Assembly: GCA_947070915.1 (NCBI GenBank)
Contig: CAMTDY010000148.1
Location: 1-7,159, forward strand
From: an uncultured Roseburia sp.
GTDB taxonomy: Bacteria > Bacillota > Clostridia > Lachnospirales > Lachnospiraceae
Reading direction: 5' to 3'
Length of the DNA stretch: 7,159 nt
Under the pieces are notes generated by a model. The model had not been told where the DNA came from. It did not search any database and was given only the letters and a program-made list of their open reading frames with translations. The position numbers and the translations under genes are program-made. Shown here piece by piece: positions 1-6,054 of the stretch (positions within the stretch are counted from its first letter, which is position 1; the number at the start of each line of letters is the position of its first letter).

Positions 1-170
1 CAAAACCAACTGAGACAGTAAAACCAGATGAGACATCAGAGCCATCCGAAACATCGAAACCAGCTGGGACAGAAGAGCCGACAGAAACCTTAAAGCCAGT
101 TGTAACGTCAAAACCAACTGAGACAGTAAAACCAGATGAGACATCAGAGCCATCCGAAACATCAAAACCA
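1..170 (+). repeat. Direct repeat with 108-base period in linker coding region
   Basis: Bases 1-62 recur at 109-170 with one difference (G56 versus A164). The period of 108 bases equals 36 codons, so the repeat is in frame and duplicates KPTETVKPDETSEPSETSKP in the linker. The first copy may extend to the left of the window. Such arrays expand and contract by slippage or recombination and change stalk length. Confidence 0.9.
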
Positions 171-491
171 ACCATAACGCCAGAGCCAGCGGATCCGTTA
201 AAGCCAGCCGTGATATCAGAGCCGGGACGCCAGACATCGAAACAGAACCCCAGGCTTTCTAAGAAAAAGCTGAAGATAAAGCGCGGGAAACGGGCAAAGA
301 TCATGCTGAAGGGGACAATGAAATCTACAAAAGTTAAAGCGAAGTATTCTAAGAAAAGGCTGAAACTGAAACTGGTTAAAAATGCCGGCAGCTATAAACA
401 GTATCAGATCATTGCTAAAAAGAAAGGAAAAGCTACGGTTACATTTACTGTGAACAAGAAGAAATTAAAGTTAAAGGTAGTTGTGAAATAG
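1..491 (+). CDS. C-terminal part of a secreted/surface protein with P/T/E-rich linker and basic Ig-like domain (5' end outside window)
   Basis: The reading frame is open from base 3 to the TAG ending at 491, so this is the end of a gene that begins before the window. The first ~70 codons encode a low-complexity linker of KPTET, KPDETSEPSET and similar units, typical of stalks between domains of exported Gram-positive proteins. The last ~80 residues are extremely lysine-rich, with alternating hydrophobic/Lys strands (LSKKKLKIKRGKRAKI, GKATVTFTVNKKKLKLKVVV). The strand pattern ending in GKATVTF...KLKVVVK resembles the bacterial Ig-like (Big_2-type) C-terminal modules common in Lachnospiraceae surface proteins; that assignment is inference from pattern. 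No LPXTG motif or membrane anchor follows, so any cell-wall attachment would be through charge or another domain. An internal ATG at 210 has no clear ribosome site and lies inside the linker, so a separate small gene is unlikely. Function is unknown. Confidence 0.75.
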   Translation, partial: KPTETVKPDETSEPSETSKPAGTEEPTETLKPVVTSKPTETVKPDETSEPSETSKPTITPEPADPLKPAVISEPGRQTSKQNPRLSKKKLKIKRGKRAKIMLKGTMKSTKVKAKYSKKRLKLKLVKNAGSYKQYQIIAKKKGKATVTFTVNKKKLKLKVVVK

Positions 492-524
492 TCAGGACAG
501 TGGTTGTTCCATTGTTAGCAAAAG

Positions 525-577
525 AACTCCCGGTCTGGCAGAGAGATGTTAAGTTTCTGCCGGATCGGGAGTTTTCT
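525..577 (+). terminator. Intrinsic terminator between convergent genes, probably bidirectional
   Basis: Bases 525-542 can pair with 556-573 over 18 positions, 16 Watson-Crick and two G-U, leaving a 13-base loop. On the plus strand the stem runs into TTTTCT, and on the minus strand it is followed by TTCTTTTGC. It lies 33 bases after the left gene and 24 bases beyond the trpS stop, so it can end transcription from both. Confidence 0.85.
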
Positions 578-600
578 GTAATATTTAGCGGATTCATGTA

Positions 601-1644
601 CTAGCCAAAGTAATCAATCTTCATCGCGCGTTTTACTTCGGAAAGAGTCTGGGCGGCTACTTCCCTGGCTTTCTGGCTGCCCTTGTGGAGGATCTCCATC
701 ACCGCTGGAATATCTTTTTCCAGCTCCTGGCGTCTCGCCTGGATCGGTTCTAATTCTTCCATGAGAACCGCATAGAGGAATTTTTTTACTTTTACATCCC
801 CTAAACCGCCTTTCGTGTAATGGGATTTCAGTTCATCCAGACAGGAGTATTCTGGCAGATGGTGTTCAAAATGATCTTCACGGCAGAAGGCATCCAGATA
901 AGTAAATACACAGTTTCCTTCTAATTTTCCCGGATCTTCCACGCGGATATGGTCGGGATCGGTGTACATGCTCATCACCTTCTTGCGGATCTCATCAGGA
1001 GGATCCGAGAGATAGATACAGTTTCCCAGAGATTTACTCATTTTGGCTTTGCCGTCTGTGCCCGGAAGGCGCATACACGCTTCGTTGTCGGGAAGAAGAG
1101 CTTTTGGCTCCACCAGAACCTCATCATAGGTGGAGTTAAAACTGCGGACGATCTCCCTTGCCTGTTCCAGCATAGGCAGCTGATCGTCCCCGACAGGAAC
1201 GGTGGTTGCCTTGAAGGCAGTGATATCCGCCGCCTGGCTGATGGGATAGGTAAAAAAGCCCACTGGGATACTGGTGTGGAAACCGCGCATATTGATCTCT
1301 GTCTTTACCGTGGGGTTTCGTTTGAGGCGGGAAACCGTCACGAGATTCATATAGTAAAAGGTGAGCTCGGTCAGTTCTGAGATGTAGGACTGAACCAGAA
1401 GGGTGGATTTTTCAGGATCAAGCCCGCAGGACATATAGTCCAGAGCTACTTCTGAGATATTGTTGCGGACCTTATCCGGGTTGTCGAAGTTATCTGTCAG
1501 CGCCTGGGCGTCAGCGATCATGATGTATATGTCATCGAATTCTCCAGAGTTCTGAAGTTCTACCCGCCGTCTCAGGGATCCGACGTAGTGCCCTACATGA
1601 AGTCTTCCGGTAGGCCGGTCACCAGTCAAAATTATTTTCTTCAT
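601..1644 (-). CDS. trpS: Tryptophanyl-tRNA synthetase
   Basis: This cytoplasmic class I aminoacyl-tRNA synthetase charges tRNA(Trp) with tryptophan using ATP. The 347-residue protein is full length for the family. Residues 7-24 carry the class I HIGH-type signature (TGDRPTGRLHVGHYVGSL, HVGH at 16-19) and residues 201-205 are the KMSKS loop. Other family signatures are ADAQALTD near 44-51, NPTVKTE near 110-116, YPISQAADI at 133-141, PVGDDQ at 150-155 and MYTDPDHIRVEDPGK in the C-terminal half. The TGDRPTG opening is the form seen in streptococcal and clostridial enzymes rather than the SGIQPTG/SGIQPSG form of B. subtilis TrpS. The ATG at 1644 is preceded by AGGAAAGG with an 11-base spacer, and homologues also start just before this motif. 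The gene is transcribed against its neighbours on both sides, from its own promoter. No T-box leader is evident. All key motifs are intact, so it is probably active. Confidence 0.97.
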   Translation of the reverse strand: MKKIILTGDRPTGRLHVGHYVGSLRRRVELQNSGEFDDIYIMIADAQALTDNFDNPDKVRNNISEVALDYMSCGLDPEKSTLLVQSYISELTELTFYYMNLVTVSRLKRNPTVKTEINMRGFHTSIPVGFFTYPISQAADITAFKATTVPVGDDQLPMLEQAREIVRSFNSTYDEVLVEPKALLPDNEACMRLPGTDGKAKMSKSLGNCIYLSDPPDEIRKKVMSMYTDPDHIRVEDPGKLEGNCVFTYLDAFCREDHFEHHLPEYSCLDELKSHYTKGGLGDVKVKKFLYAVLMEELEPIQARRQELEKDIPAVMEILHKGSQKAREVAAQTLSEVKRAMKIDYFG

Positions 1645-1655
1645 ATTATGTTAAT

Positions 1656-1663
1656 CCTTTCCT
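1656..1663 (-). promoter_or_regulatory. trpS ribosome binding site
   Basis: The minus strand reads AGGAAAGG here, 11 bases before the ATG at 1644. The spacing is slightly long but it is the only purine-rich site, and it supports this start. Confidence 0.7.
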
Positions 1664-1683
1664 GCCAGTATAACGTAAATAAA

Positions 1684-1703
1684 CTTAGTATTCGTTGTAC
1701 TAG
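1684..1703 (-). promoter_or_regulatory. Short dyad in the trpS leader, possible operator
   Basis: TAGTA (1686-1690) and TACTA (1698-1702) are inverted copies around seven bases, about 10-30 bases downstream of the predicted trpS transcription start. GTACTAG at 1697-1703 equals the half-site of the E. coli TrpR operator, but the arms are arranged the opposite way round from that operator. Chance is possible for so short a match. Confidence 0.3.
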
Positions 1704-1720
1704 ATACATTTTCAAAGACA

Positions 1721-1749
1721 ATTTTATCGGTTTTCCAGTGAAAAGTCAA
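1721..1749 (-). promoter_or_regulatory. trpS promoter (sigma-A type)
   Basis: On the minus strand TTGACT (1749-1744) is followed after 17 bases by TAAAAT (1726-1721). Each box has five of six consensus bases and the spacing is ideal. Transcription would start near 1714, giving a leader of about 70 bases, too short for a T-box riboswitch. Confidence 0.75.
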
Positions 1750-1753
1750 CCGA

Positions 1754-1770
1754 AGGGAAGAATTCTCCCT
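1754..1770. promoter_or_regulatory. Palindrome just upstream of the trpS -35 box
   Basis: AGGGA and TCCCT flank the perfect palindrome GAATTC, with one extra A on the left side. It sits four bases upstream of the trpS -35 box, a position where an activator or repressor could bind. It could also fold as a weak hairpin in a leftward transcript begun further upstream. No known regulator is recognised. Confidence 0.35.
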
Positions 1771-1788
1771 CAATCCACCCTACAGCCT

Positions 1789-1820
1789 GTGCGCGAATCG
1801 TGTGATTTCGTGTCTGAAAT
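1789..1820 (+). repeat. Inverted repeat, left arm (partner 1924-1955)
   Basis: This 32-base arm matches the reverse complement of 1924-1955 at 30 positions; the only differences are CG at 1799-1800 against GC. Pairing continues inward through TTGAC (1824-1828) with GTCAA (1918-1922) after a small bulge. Both arms lie in non-coding DNA between divergent genes. The arrangement fits an invertible DNA segment, though a mobile-element remnant or duplicated regulatory site is also possible. Confidence 0.85.
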
Positions 1821-1823
1821 CAC
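1802..1823. other. Recombinase-core-like palindrome in the left inverted repeat
   Basis: GTGATTTC (1802-1809) and GAAATCAC (1816-1823) are perfect 8-base inverted arms around the asymmetric spacer GTGTCT. The right repeat holds the same site in opposite orientation at 1921-1942, with one arm complete and the other degraded to GAAATTTT. Short arms around a 6-8-base spacer is how tyrosine-recombinase core sites are built. The same shape could be an operator. Confidence 0.45.
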
Positions 1824-1853
1824 TTGACAAGGAGAAATGTAATATTTTGTAAA
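1824..1853 (+). promoter_or_regulatory. Rightward promoter inside the inverted repeats
   Basis: A perfect -35 box TTGACA (1824-1829) is followed after 18 bases by TGTAAA (1848-1853, four of six matches). TAAAAT at 1850-1855 is a better -10 but at 20-base spacing. It points toward the protease operon, with a start near 1860 and a leader of about 200 bases. The opposite strand of the segment has TTGACC but no convincing -10 box, so the segment appears directional. Confidence 0.5.
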
Positions 1854-1865
1854 ATGAATAAAAGT

Positions 1866-1910
1866 AACGTTTTTACTGCGGTTTCCGGAGATTTTTTGGA
1901 GGAAAACGTT
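1866..1910 (+). other. Leader dyad masking a ribosome binding site
   Basis: AACGTTTT (1866-1873) can pair with AAAACGTT (1903-1910). The loop contains a small CGG-TTT-CCG hairpin followed by a run of six T, then GGAGG at 1898-1902 directly beside the right arm. In RNA this could hide that site or act as a weak attenuator. Eight base pairs of mostly A-U is modest stability. Confidence 0.3.
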
Positions 1911-1965
1911 GAAAAAGGTCAAAATTTCAGACACGAAATCACAGCATTCGCGCACCGGGGGTTGA
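1909..1965 (+). CDS. Possible 18-codon leader ORF (TTG start)
   Basis: GGAGG at 1898-1902 is a consensus ribosome site six bases before TTG at 1909, which opens 18 codons ((M)KKVKISDTKSQHSRTGG) ending at TGA 1963-1965. The ORF lies downstream of the promoter at 1824-1853 and runs through the right inverted repeat, so it would be in the operon leader. The left repeat read on the minus strand is also open in the same frame and encodes ISDTKSHDSRTG, so inversion would give this ORF a slightly different C-terminus. It may be a leader peptide, the tail of a decayed gene, or chance; the peptide is not recognised. Confidence 0.25.
   Translation: MKKVKISDTKSQHSRTGG
1924..1955 (-). repeat. Inverted repeat, right arm (partner 1789-1820)
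   Basis: This is the reverse complement of the left arm at 30 of 32 positions, 103 bases away from it. It lies 110 bases before the protease start codon. Because the enclosed promoter lies between the arms, its transcript carries only this arm, so the repeats cannot form a hairpin in that mRNA; this favours a DNA-level role. Confidence 0.85.
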
Positions 1966-1990
1966 AATGGGGAATGTTTTGTGTTATGTT
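1962..1990 (+). promoter_or_regulatory. Second rightward promoter, outside the inverted repeats
   Basis: TTGAAA (1962-1967) and TATGTT (1985-1990) are 17 bases apart, and TGT immediately before the -10 box makes it an extended -10. Transcription would start near 1997 and give a leader of about 70 bases for the protease operon. This promoter would not move if the segment at 1789-1955 were inverted. Confidence 0.5.
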
Positions 1991-2007
1991 GCAAATGAAA
2001 CACAAAA
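1977..2007. promoter_or_regulatory. 9-base dyad over the -10 box, likely operator
   Basis: TTTTGTGTT (1977-1985) and AACACAAAA (1999-2007) are perfect inverted copies with a 13-base gap. The dyad covers the -10 box and predicted start of the promoter at 1962-1990, the usual place for a repressor. The regulator is unknown. Confidence 0.45.
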
Positions 2008-2053
2008 ATTGTAAATCATGGGCGTTCTTTATGCAGCAGAAGGGAACACAGAA

Positions 2054-2058
2054 AGGAG
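2054..2058 (+). promoter_or_regulatory. Ribosome binding site fixing the protease start at 2066
   Basis: AGGAG lies seven bases before ATG 2066. The upstream in-frame ATG at 2018 has no such site, and using it would put 16 extra residues before the signal peptide. Confidence 0.85.
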
Positions 2059-2065
2059 AAGGGAT

Positions 2066-5000
2066 ATGTACATATTCGGTAAAAGAAAAACGAAGGGATG
2101 GGGAAACGCAGCCAGGGCAAGATTTATGTCATTGTTTTTGATCCTGTGCCTGGTTATGAGTTCTGTCGTATCAGCGCCGTCAAGCCGGGCAGACAGCCGG
2201 ACCGGAGACGGAAGGACATGGGTAAACGAAGGGGCTGGTTACCGTCTGGAGGCGTCACAGACCTCTGCCTGGGAAGGCGGCTACACGGCGGAGATCACAG
2301 TACGGAACACGGGAGAGGAAGAACTTAGAAACTGGTCTGTGGCGGCTGAGCTGCAGGAAGGGGATATCGAGAATGCATGGAATGCCGGAGTAAAGAAGAT
2401 CGGAAGGCAGGAAGTGGTCTTTGGATCAGAAAAGCACAACATGGTTATTCCTTCCGGGGAAAAAGCGGTCTTTGGTTTCAAGGCAGCAGGAGGAAGTTTT
2501 GCGGATCTCGTTTCCTTGAAACTGGTTCCCGGAAAGATCCTCAGTACCAGCCAGGCGGATATGACCTTTCAAGAGACCGGAAGCTGGGACGGCCACAAGA
2601 TCATGGAGGGCACCATAACAAATCAGAGTGGAAAGGCCATCCGGGACTGGTCCCTCTCTTTTGAGATGGAAGGTAGAATAGTAAATATATGGAATGCAAA
2701 AGTGACAGAGGAATGCGGCAGTACCTATTATCTGAAAAACAATGGGTACAATGGGGTTCTCGAAGCGGGGGAAAGCGCTGTATTCGGCTTTGAGGTCTCC
2801 TATGACACAGAATCCTTCAGTGGTATACGCAATGTCAGGATATTTGCCGGCGAACAGGGGACGGCAGGAGAGGATATAAAACCGGCACTGACACCTACAG
2901 CCATGGCCACTACGGTTCCTGCCACGGAAGCGCCCACAGCGACAGTTACGCCGGAGCCGGCAGCGACACCCTCCGTGACGGAGAAGCCGGTCGAAGAGGT
3001 TTCTGAGGATGATATCCAGTTTATCCAGGTGGAGAACCGGGACTGGAATATGGATATGATCCATGCCAACGATCCGGCGGTGCAGAAGGCAAAAGGAAAA
3101 GCTGACAGAAAGATTCGGGTCACGATGCTGGATTCCGGCATTAACTATAGTGATGAGGTTGATGTCCTTCAGCGGAGAAATTTTGTAGAGGGGCAGGATG
3201 AGATGAGCTGTCTTTTTGAAGACGTCAGTGGCCACGGAACTGCCATCGCAGAAATACTGGCATCCGATCCGAAGTCTGCCTATGATGAAGACGACGGGGA
3301 GGAGGATTTTGGGACCTATACATATTACAGTGAGCCCGATGACGATGATGAAGATGACGACGGAAGCGAAGAGGGAGAGGCCATCGATGCGGGGGAGGCA
3401 GGGAAGGTTTCCATGTTAGACCTGCTGGAGAGCGGATACGAGTGGACGGAGGGTGTGAACCCCAATATCGAATTGTTTTCGGGCAAGGTACTGGACGAGG
3501 AAAATGAGACCACCGTGGACCGGCTGGTGGAAGGCATCGAGTGGGCGATAGAAAACGAGACGGATATACTCAGTCTGAGCCTGGGCATGGATAAGGATTC
3601 CGAGAAGCTGCACAGGGCAGTTAAAAAGGCAGCAGAGAGCGGAATGCTGATCATTGCCGCTACGGGAGAGGATGGGAGGACGGATTATCCGGCGGCATAC
3701 CCGGAGGTGATGGCAGTGGGCATGGTAAACAGCATGGGAGAATCCGCAGACGCCAGTCCGGAAGTGTCCGCCCCTGGGGATTTTATCGTGTCCCGGGGTG
3801 TGTTTGACAGCATGCAGGTCTTCTCCGGCAGCAGCATGGCAGTTCCCCATGTGACGGGGCTGGCAAGTATCCTCTGGCAGCAGGATGCCACAAAGGATGC
3901 GGCCTTTATCCGCGGACTGATCGACGTGTCCGCCAACCAGCGCCCGGAGACAGAGGGCGGATACGGTCTCATCGACTGCCGCTACGCCCTGGAGTCCTAT
4001 GAGGAATTTGAGAGACAGGTCCGGAATGACCCCGTCCTGCTGGACCGGATCTCCCGGAACCGGAGTCCGGAGAAGGTTACGGAAGAGGTGGGCGGTGCCA
4101 TCGAAAACGACAGGGAGATAGAGACCGAGGAGGAGATGGAAAAGCTCCACGGGAGCTGGGAATCAAATCTTCATGAACAATTTGTTAGCGATAAATATGA
4201 GAGAAAATGGACGAACGGTACAAAGTACGTGGCAGTATTACGGAGCGGGCTGTCCTTTGTGGATAAAGAAGATAAAAACCCGAAGTGCAGCGGCATGCGG
4301 GCCCATCCCTGGTTCCACGGCTTCTACGGCGGGGTGGAAGATAAGAAAAAACCGGGTGAAAAGACGCCGAGATCCAGCTATATGACCAGCTTCCGTACGC
4401 TGCTGGAGCTGGCGGATCATATGCGCCGCCAGGGGAAGATCAAAGACATCAGCACAGAGAGTTCGGACCCCGTTGTGGAAAGCACTTTGAAGGGGATCCA
4501 AAAGGCATTCAGTGACGAAGAAATGGTGGGAAGCCAGAGCTGGCAAGATATTGATACAAATTGTGGGAAACAGGGGGACTCGGTCCCTAGGGACTGCCGG
4601 AGCCTGCTGGTCTATGGCATGGCGCTGCATACCCTGGGGGATACCTTCTCCCACAGCAGTTTTGGTCTGGAAAAGGTTGTCCCTAAGAAGAAGTCCCAGA
4701 ATAAAGACAAGGTGATTGCCGGGAAGGTGACGTGGAAGAGATATGCCCACGGTGACAATAAAAAGGGAGAATGGTACGCTGACAATACGGAGAGCAGAAA
4801 ACTTCGGTATCAGTCTGCTAAGGCGGCTACTAAAGCGGCGATCAAGAAGATAGAGGTAGATCCCGGAAAAGGACTGGCTGGTTATGAGAATTACGGTTCG
4901 GCAGCAGAGGCTTTTTGTCCCAGCAAGAAGTTTGGCAAGCTTAAGAAGATGTTTGCCACAGTAAAAGACAAAAAGGGGAAAAAAGTAAAGGTGCCAAAGA

Positions 5001-6052
5001 TAGAATATCTCGAAGAGGGGTATGCCTTAAAAGATTTTGAGGACAGCTACAAAACGGAAGTAAAGATCACAGGCAGGACATCTACAAATCTGGAGAAGTA
5101 TCTTGCCTATGTGGACCAGGAACAACTGAGGGACCGTTTAAAAAAATGCGGGCTGCTCAAGATCAAGAAGGATAAGAAAATGGGTATGGACAAAAATTCT
5201 ACCCTCAAAGTGAAGGTGGGGACAAAAACTATCCTGGATCTGAAACCAAAAGGAGACAGCATATTCCTTTTGCTGCCGGAGGATCTGGAGTGTCAGGTGG
5301 AAAATGTCAGGCCTCGGGGAACCAATACCATCTGTACCATAGAGGAGGGCGTCCTATACGATGAGATTGGCAGGAAGATGCGGACTGGTGTGGCAGAGGA
5401 TGCCGAAGAACCTGAGGAAGAGGAGGAAATGGAGTTGTGTGATCTCAGGCAATATGAGATGTCCACGGATTGTCTGGTCAAGGGAAAGGTTGTCTGTTTT
5501 GATTATGCTGTGGGATCGGCTTCCAAGGAGGATATGCCCGGACTGGGGGGAGCGGATATCAGCTTCCGGTCGCGGGATACCGGAGATGTGTATAAATCCA
5601 AAACCAAGAAAGACGGTTCCTATCGGATTGAAGTGCCTGCCGGCAGATATGAGGTCACCTATGGGAAAGGTGAGAAGTATACTGTTGTACACCAGTCTGT
5701 TACCATAACGTCTGCTATGGATCTGTATAAAAATACTACGGTTCAGCTTATCGACGAGGAATGGTTTGGCGAGGGGTACCTGGCTGGTTATTTATATGAC
5801 GGGGCAGCGAACCGCCCCCTTGCGGGTGCAGAGGTACGGATCTATGAAGGTGTGGAATGCTACCATAAAGGGCCTGTGAAAACTGTAGAGGCGGATGAAA
5901 AGGGATATTTTTCCACTGGTTTTCTAAGTGCGGGGGCCTATACCTTTGTGATCAGCAAAGAGGGTTATCAAAGCCTGTATATCTATGGAACGGTCATAGG
6001 TAATATCGGAGGATATATGTCAAAAATCGTTTTGTATAAAAAGGAGGTGTAG
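2066..6052 (+). CDS. Large exported multidomain protein: two CBM2-like modules, subtilisin-type (S8) protease, phospholipase C-like domain, two carboxypeptidase-regulatory-like domains
   Basis: The product has 1328 residues. Residues 1-43 are a long signal peptide: basic n-region, core near 21-37 (MSLFLILCLVMSSVVSA), cleavage near 37-43. Two CBM2-like modules follow (~50-157 and ~166-262), each with W...G...NTG/NQSG, NWS or DWS, and AWNA/IWNA. A Pro/Thr linker covers ~274-310. The S8 domain (~348-655) has Asp356 in VTMLDSGIN, His390 in SGHGTA and Ser590 in SGSSMAVPHV; an acidic ~60-residue insert sits after His390, and the usual oxyanion Asn is Glu535. Residues ~700-960 carry H855-x3-D859-x3-H863 (ALHTLGDTFSHSSF) plus His747 and His751, resembling metal-binding phospholipase C-like families; this is inference. 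An acidic stretch (~1110-1122) leads to two beta domains (~1136-1228, ~1236-1325). No cell-wall anchor is visible. It probably acts outside the cell on a polysaccharide-associated substrate. Its stop lies two bases before the next gene, whose ribosome site is inside this gene, suggesting coupled translation. Confidence 0.85.
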   Translation: MYIFGKRKTKGWGNAARARFMSLFLILCLVMSSVVSAPSSRADSRTGDGRTWVNEGAGYRLEASQTSAWEGGYTAEITVRNTGEEELRNWSVAAELQEGDIENAWNAGVKKIGRQEVVFGSEKHNMVIPSGEKAVFGFKAAGGSFADLVSLKLVPGKILSTSQADMTFQETGSWDGHKIMEGTITNQSGKAIRDWSLSFEMEGRIVNIWNAKVTEECGSTYYLKNNGYNGVLEAGESAVFGFEVSYDTESFSGIRNVRIFAGEQGTAGEDIKPALTPTAMATTVPATEAPTATVTPEPAATPSVTEKPVEEVSEDDIQFIQVENRDWNMDMIHANDPAVQKAKGKADRKIRVTMLDSGINYSDEVDVLQRRNFVEGQDEMSCLFEDVSGHGTAIAEILASDPKSAYDEDDGEEDFGTYTYYSEPDDDDEDDDGSEEGEAIDAGEAGKVSMLDLLESGYEWTEGVNPNIELFSGKVLDEENETTVDRLVEGIEWAIENETDILSLSLGMDKDSEKLHRAVKKAAESGMLIIAATGEDGRTDYPAAYPEVMAVGMVNSMGESADASPEVSAPGDFIVSRGVFDSMQVFSGSSMAVPHVTGLASILWQQDATKDAAFIRGLIDVSANQRPETEGGYGLIDCRYALESYEEFERQVRNDPVLLDRISRNRSPEKVTEEVGGAIENDREIETEEEMEKLHGSWESNLHEQFVSDKYERKWTNGTKYVAVLRSGLSFVDKEDKNPKCSGMRAHPWFHGFYGGVEDKKKPGEKTPRSSYMTSFRTLLELADHMRRQGKIKDISTESSDPVVESTLKGIQKAFSDEEMVGSQSWQDIDTNCGKQGDSVPRDCRSLLVYGMALHTLGDTFSHSSFGLEKVVPKKKSQNKDKVIAGKVTWKRYAHGDNKKGEWYADNTESRKLRYQSAKAATKAAIKKIEVDPGKGLAGYENYGSAAEAFCPSKKFGKLKKMFATVKDKKGKKVKVPKIEYLEEGYALKDFEDSYKTEVKITGRTSTNLEKYLAYVDQEQLRDRLKKCGLLKIKKDKKMGMDKNSTLKVKVGTKTILDLKPKGDSIFLLLPEDLECQVENVRPRGTNTICTIEEGVLYDEIGRKMRTGVAEDAEEPEEEEEMELCDLRQYEMSTDCLVKGKVVCFDYAVGSASKEDMPGLGGADISFRSRDTGDVYKSKTKKDGSYRIEVPAGRYEVTYGKGEKYTVVHQSVTITSAMDLYKNTTVQLIDEEWFGEGYLAGYLYDGAANRPLAGAEVRIYEGVECYHKGPVKTVEADEKGYFSTGFLSAGAYTFVISKEGYQSLYIYGTVIGNIGGYMSKIVLYKKEV

Positions 6053-6054
6053 GG

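Noticed and set aside
1754..1781. T-box riboswitch for trpS, suggested by AGGGTGG on the minus strand at 1781-1775 followed by a hairpin
   Set aside because: The rest of the T-box core (ACCGCG after AGGGTGG) is absent, the hairpin is short and lacks a proper T run, and a good trpS promoter lies downstream of it, leaving only a ~70-base leader.
1789..1955. The inverted repeats as a large RNA hairpin or attenuator
   Set aside because: The rightward promoters lie inside or after the repeats, so the operon transcript would not contain both arms, and the trpS promoter lies outside them on the other side.
2018..2065. Alternative upstream start of the protease gene at ATG 2018
   Set aside because: There is no ribosome site before 2018, the added 16 residues precede a normal signal peptide, and ATG 2066 has AGGAG at seven bases.
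1824..2141. 105-codon plus-strand ORF through the intergenic region into the protease gene
   Set aside because: It starts on the promoter's TTG without a ribosome site, overlaps the protease start in another frame, and its product has no recognisable features.
2426..3235. 269-codon minus-strand ORF, and a 244-codon one at 3416-4150, opposite the protease gene
   Set aside because: Both are antisense to clearly conserved domains, have low-complexity Cys/Arg or His-rich products, and show no ribosome site or family motif.
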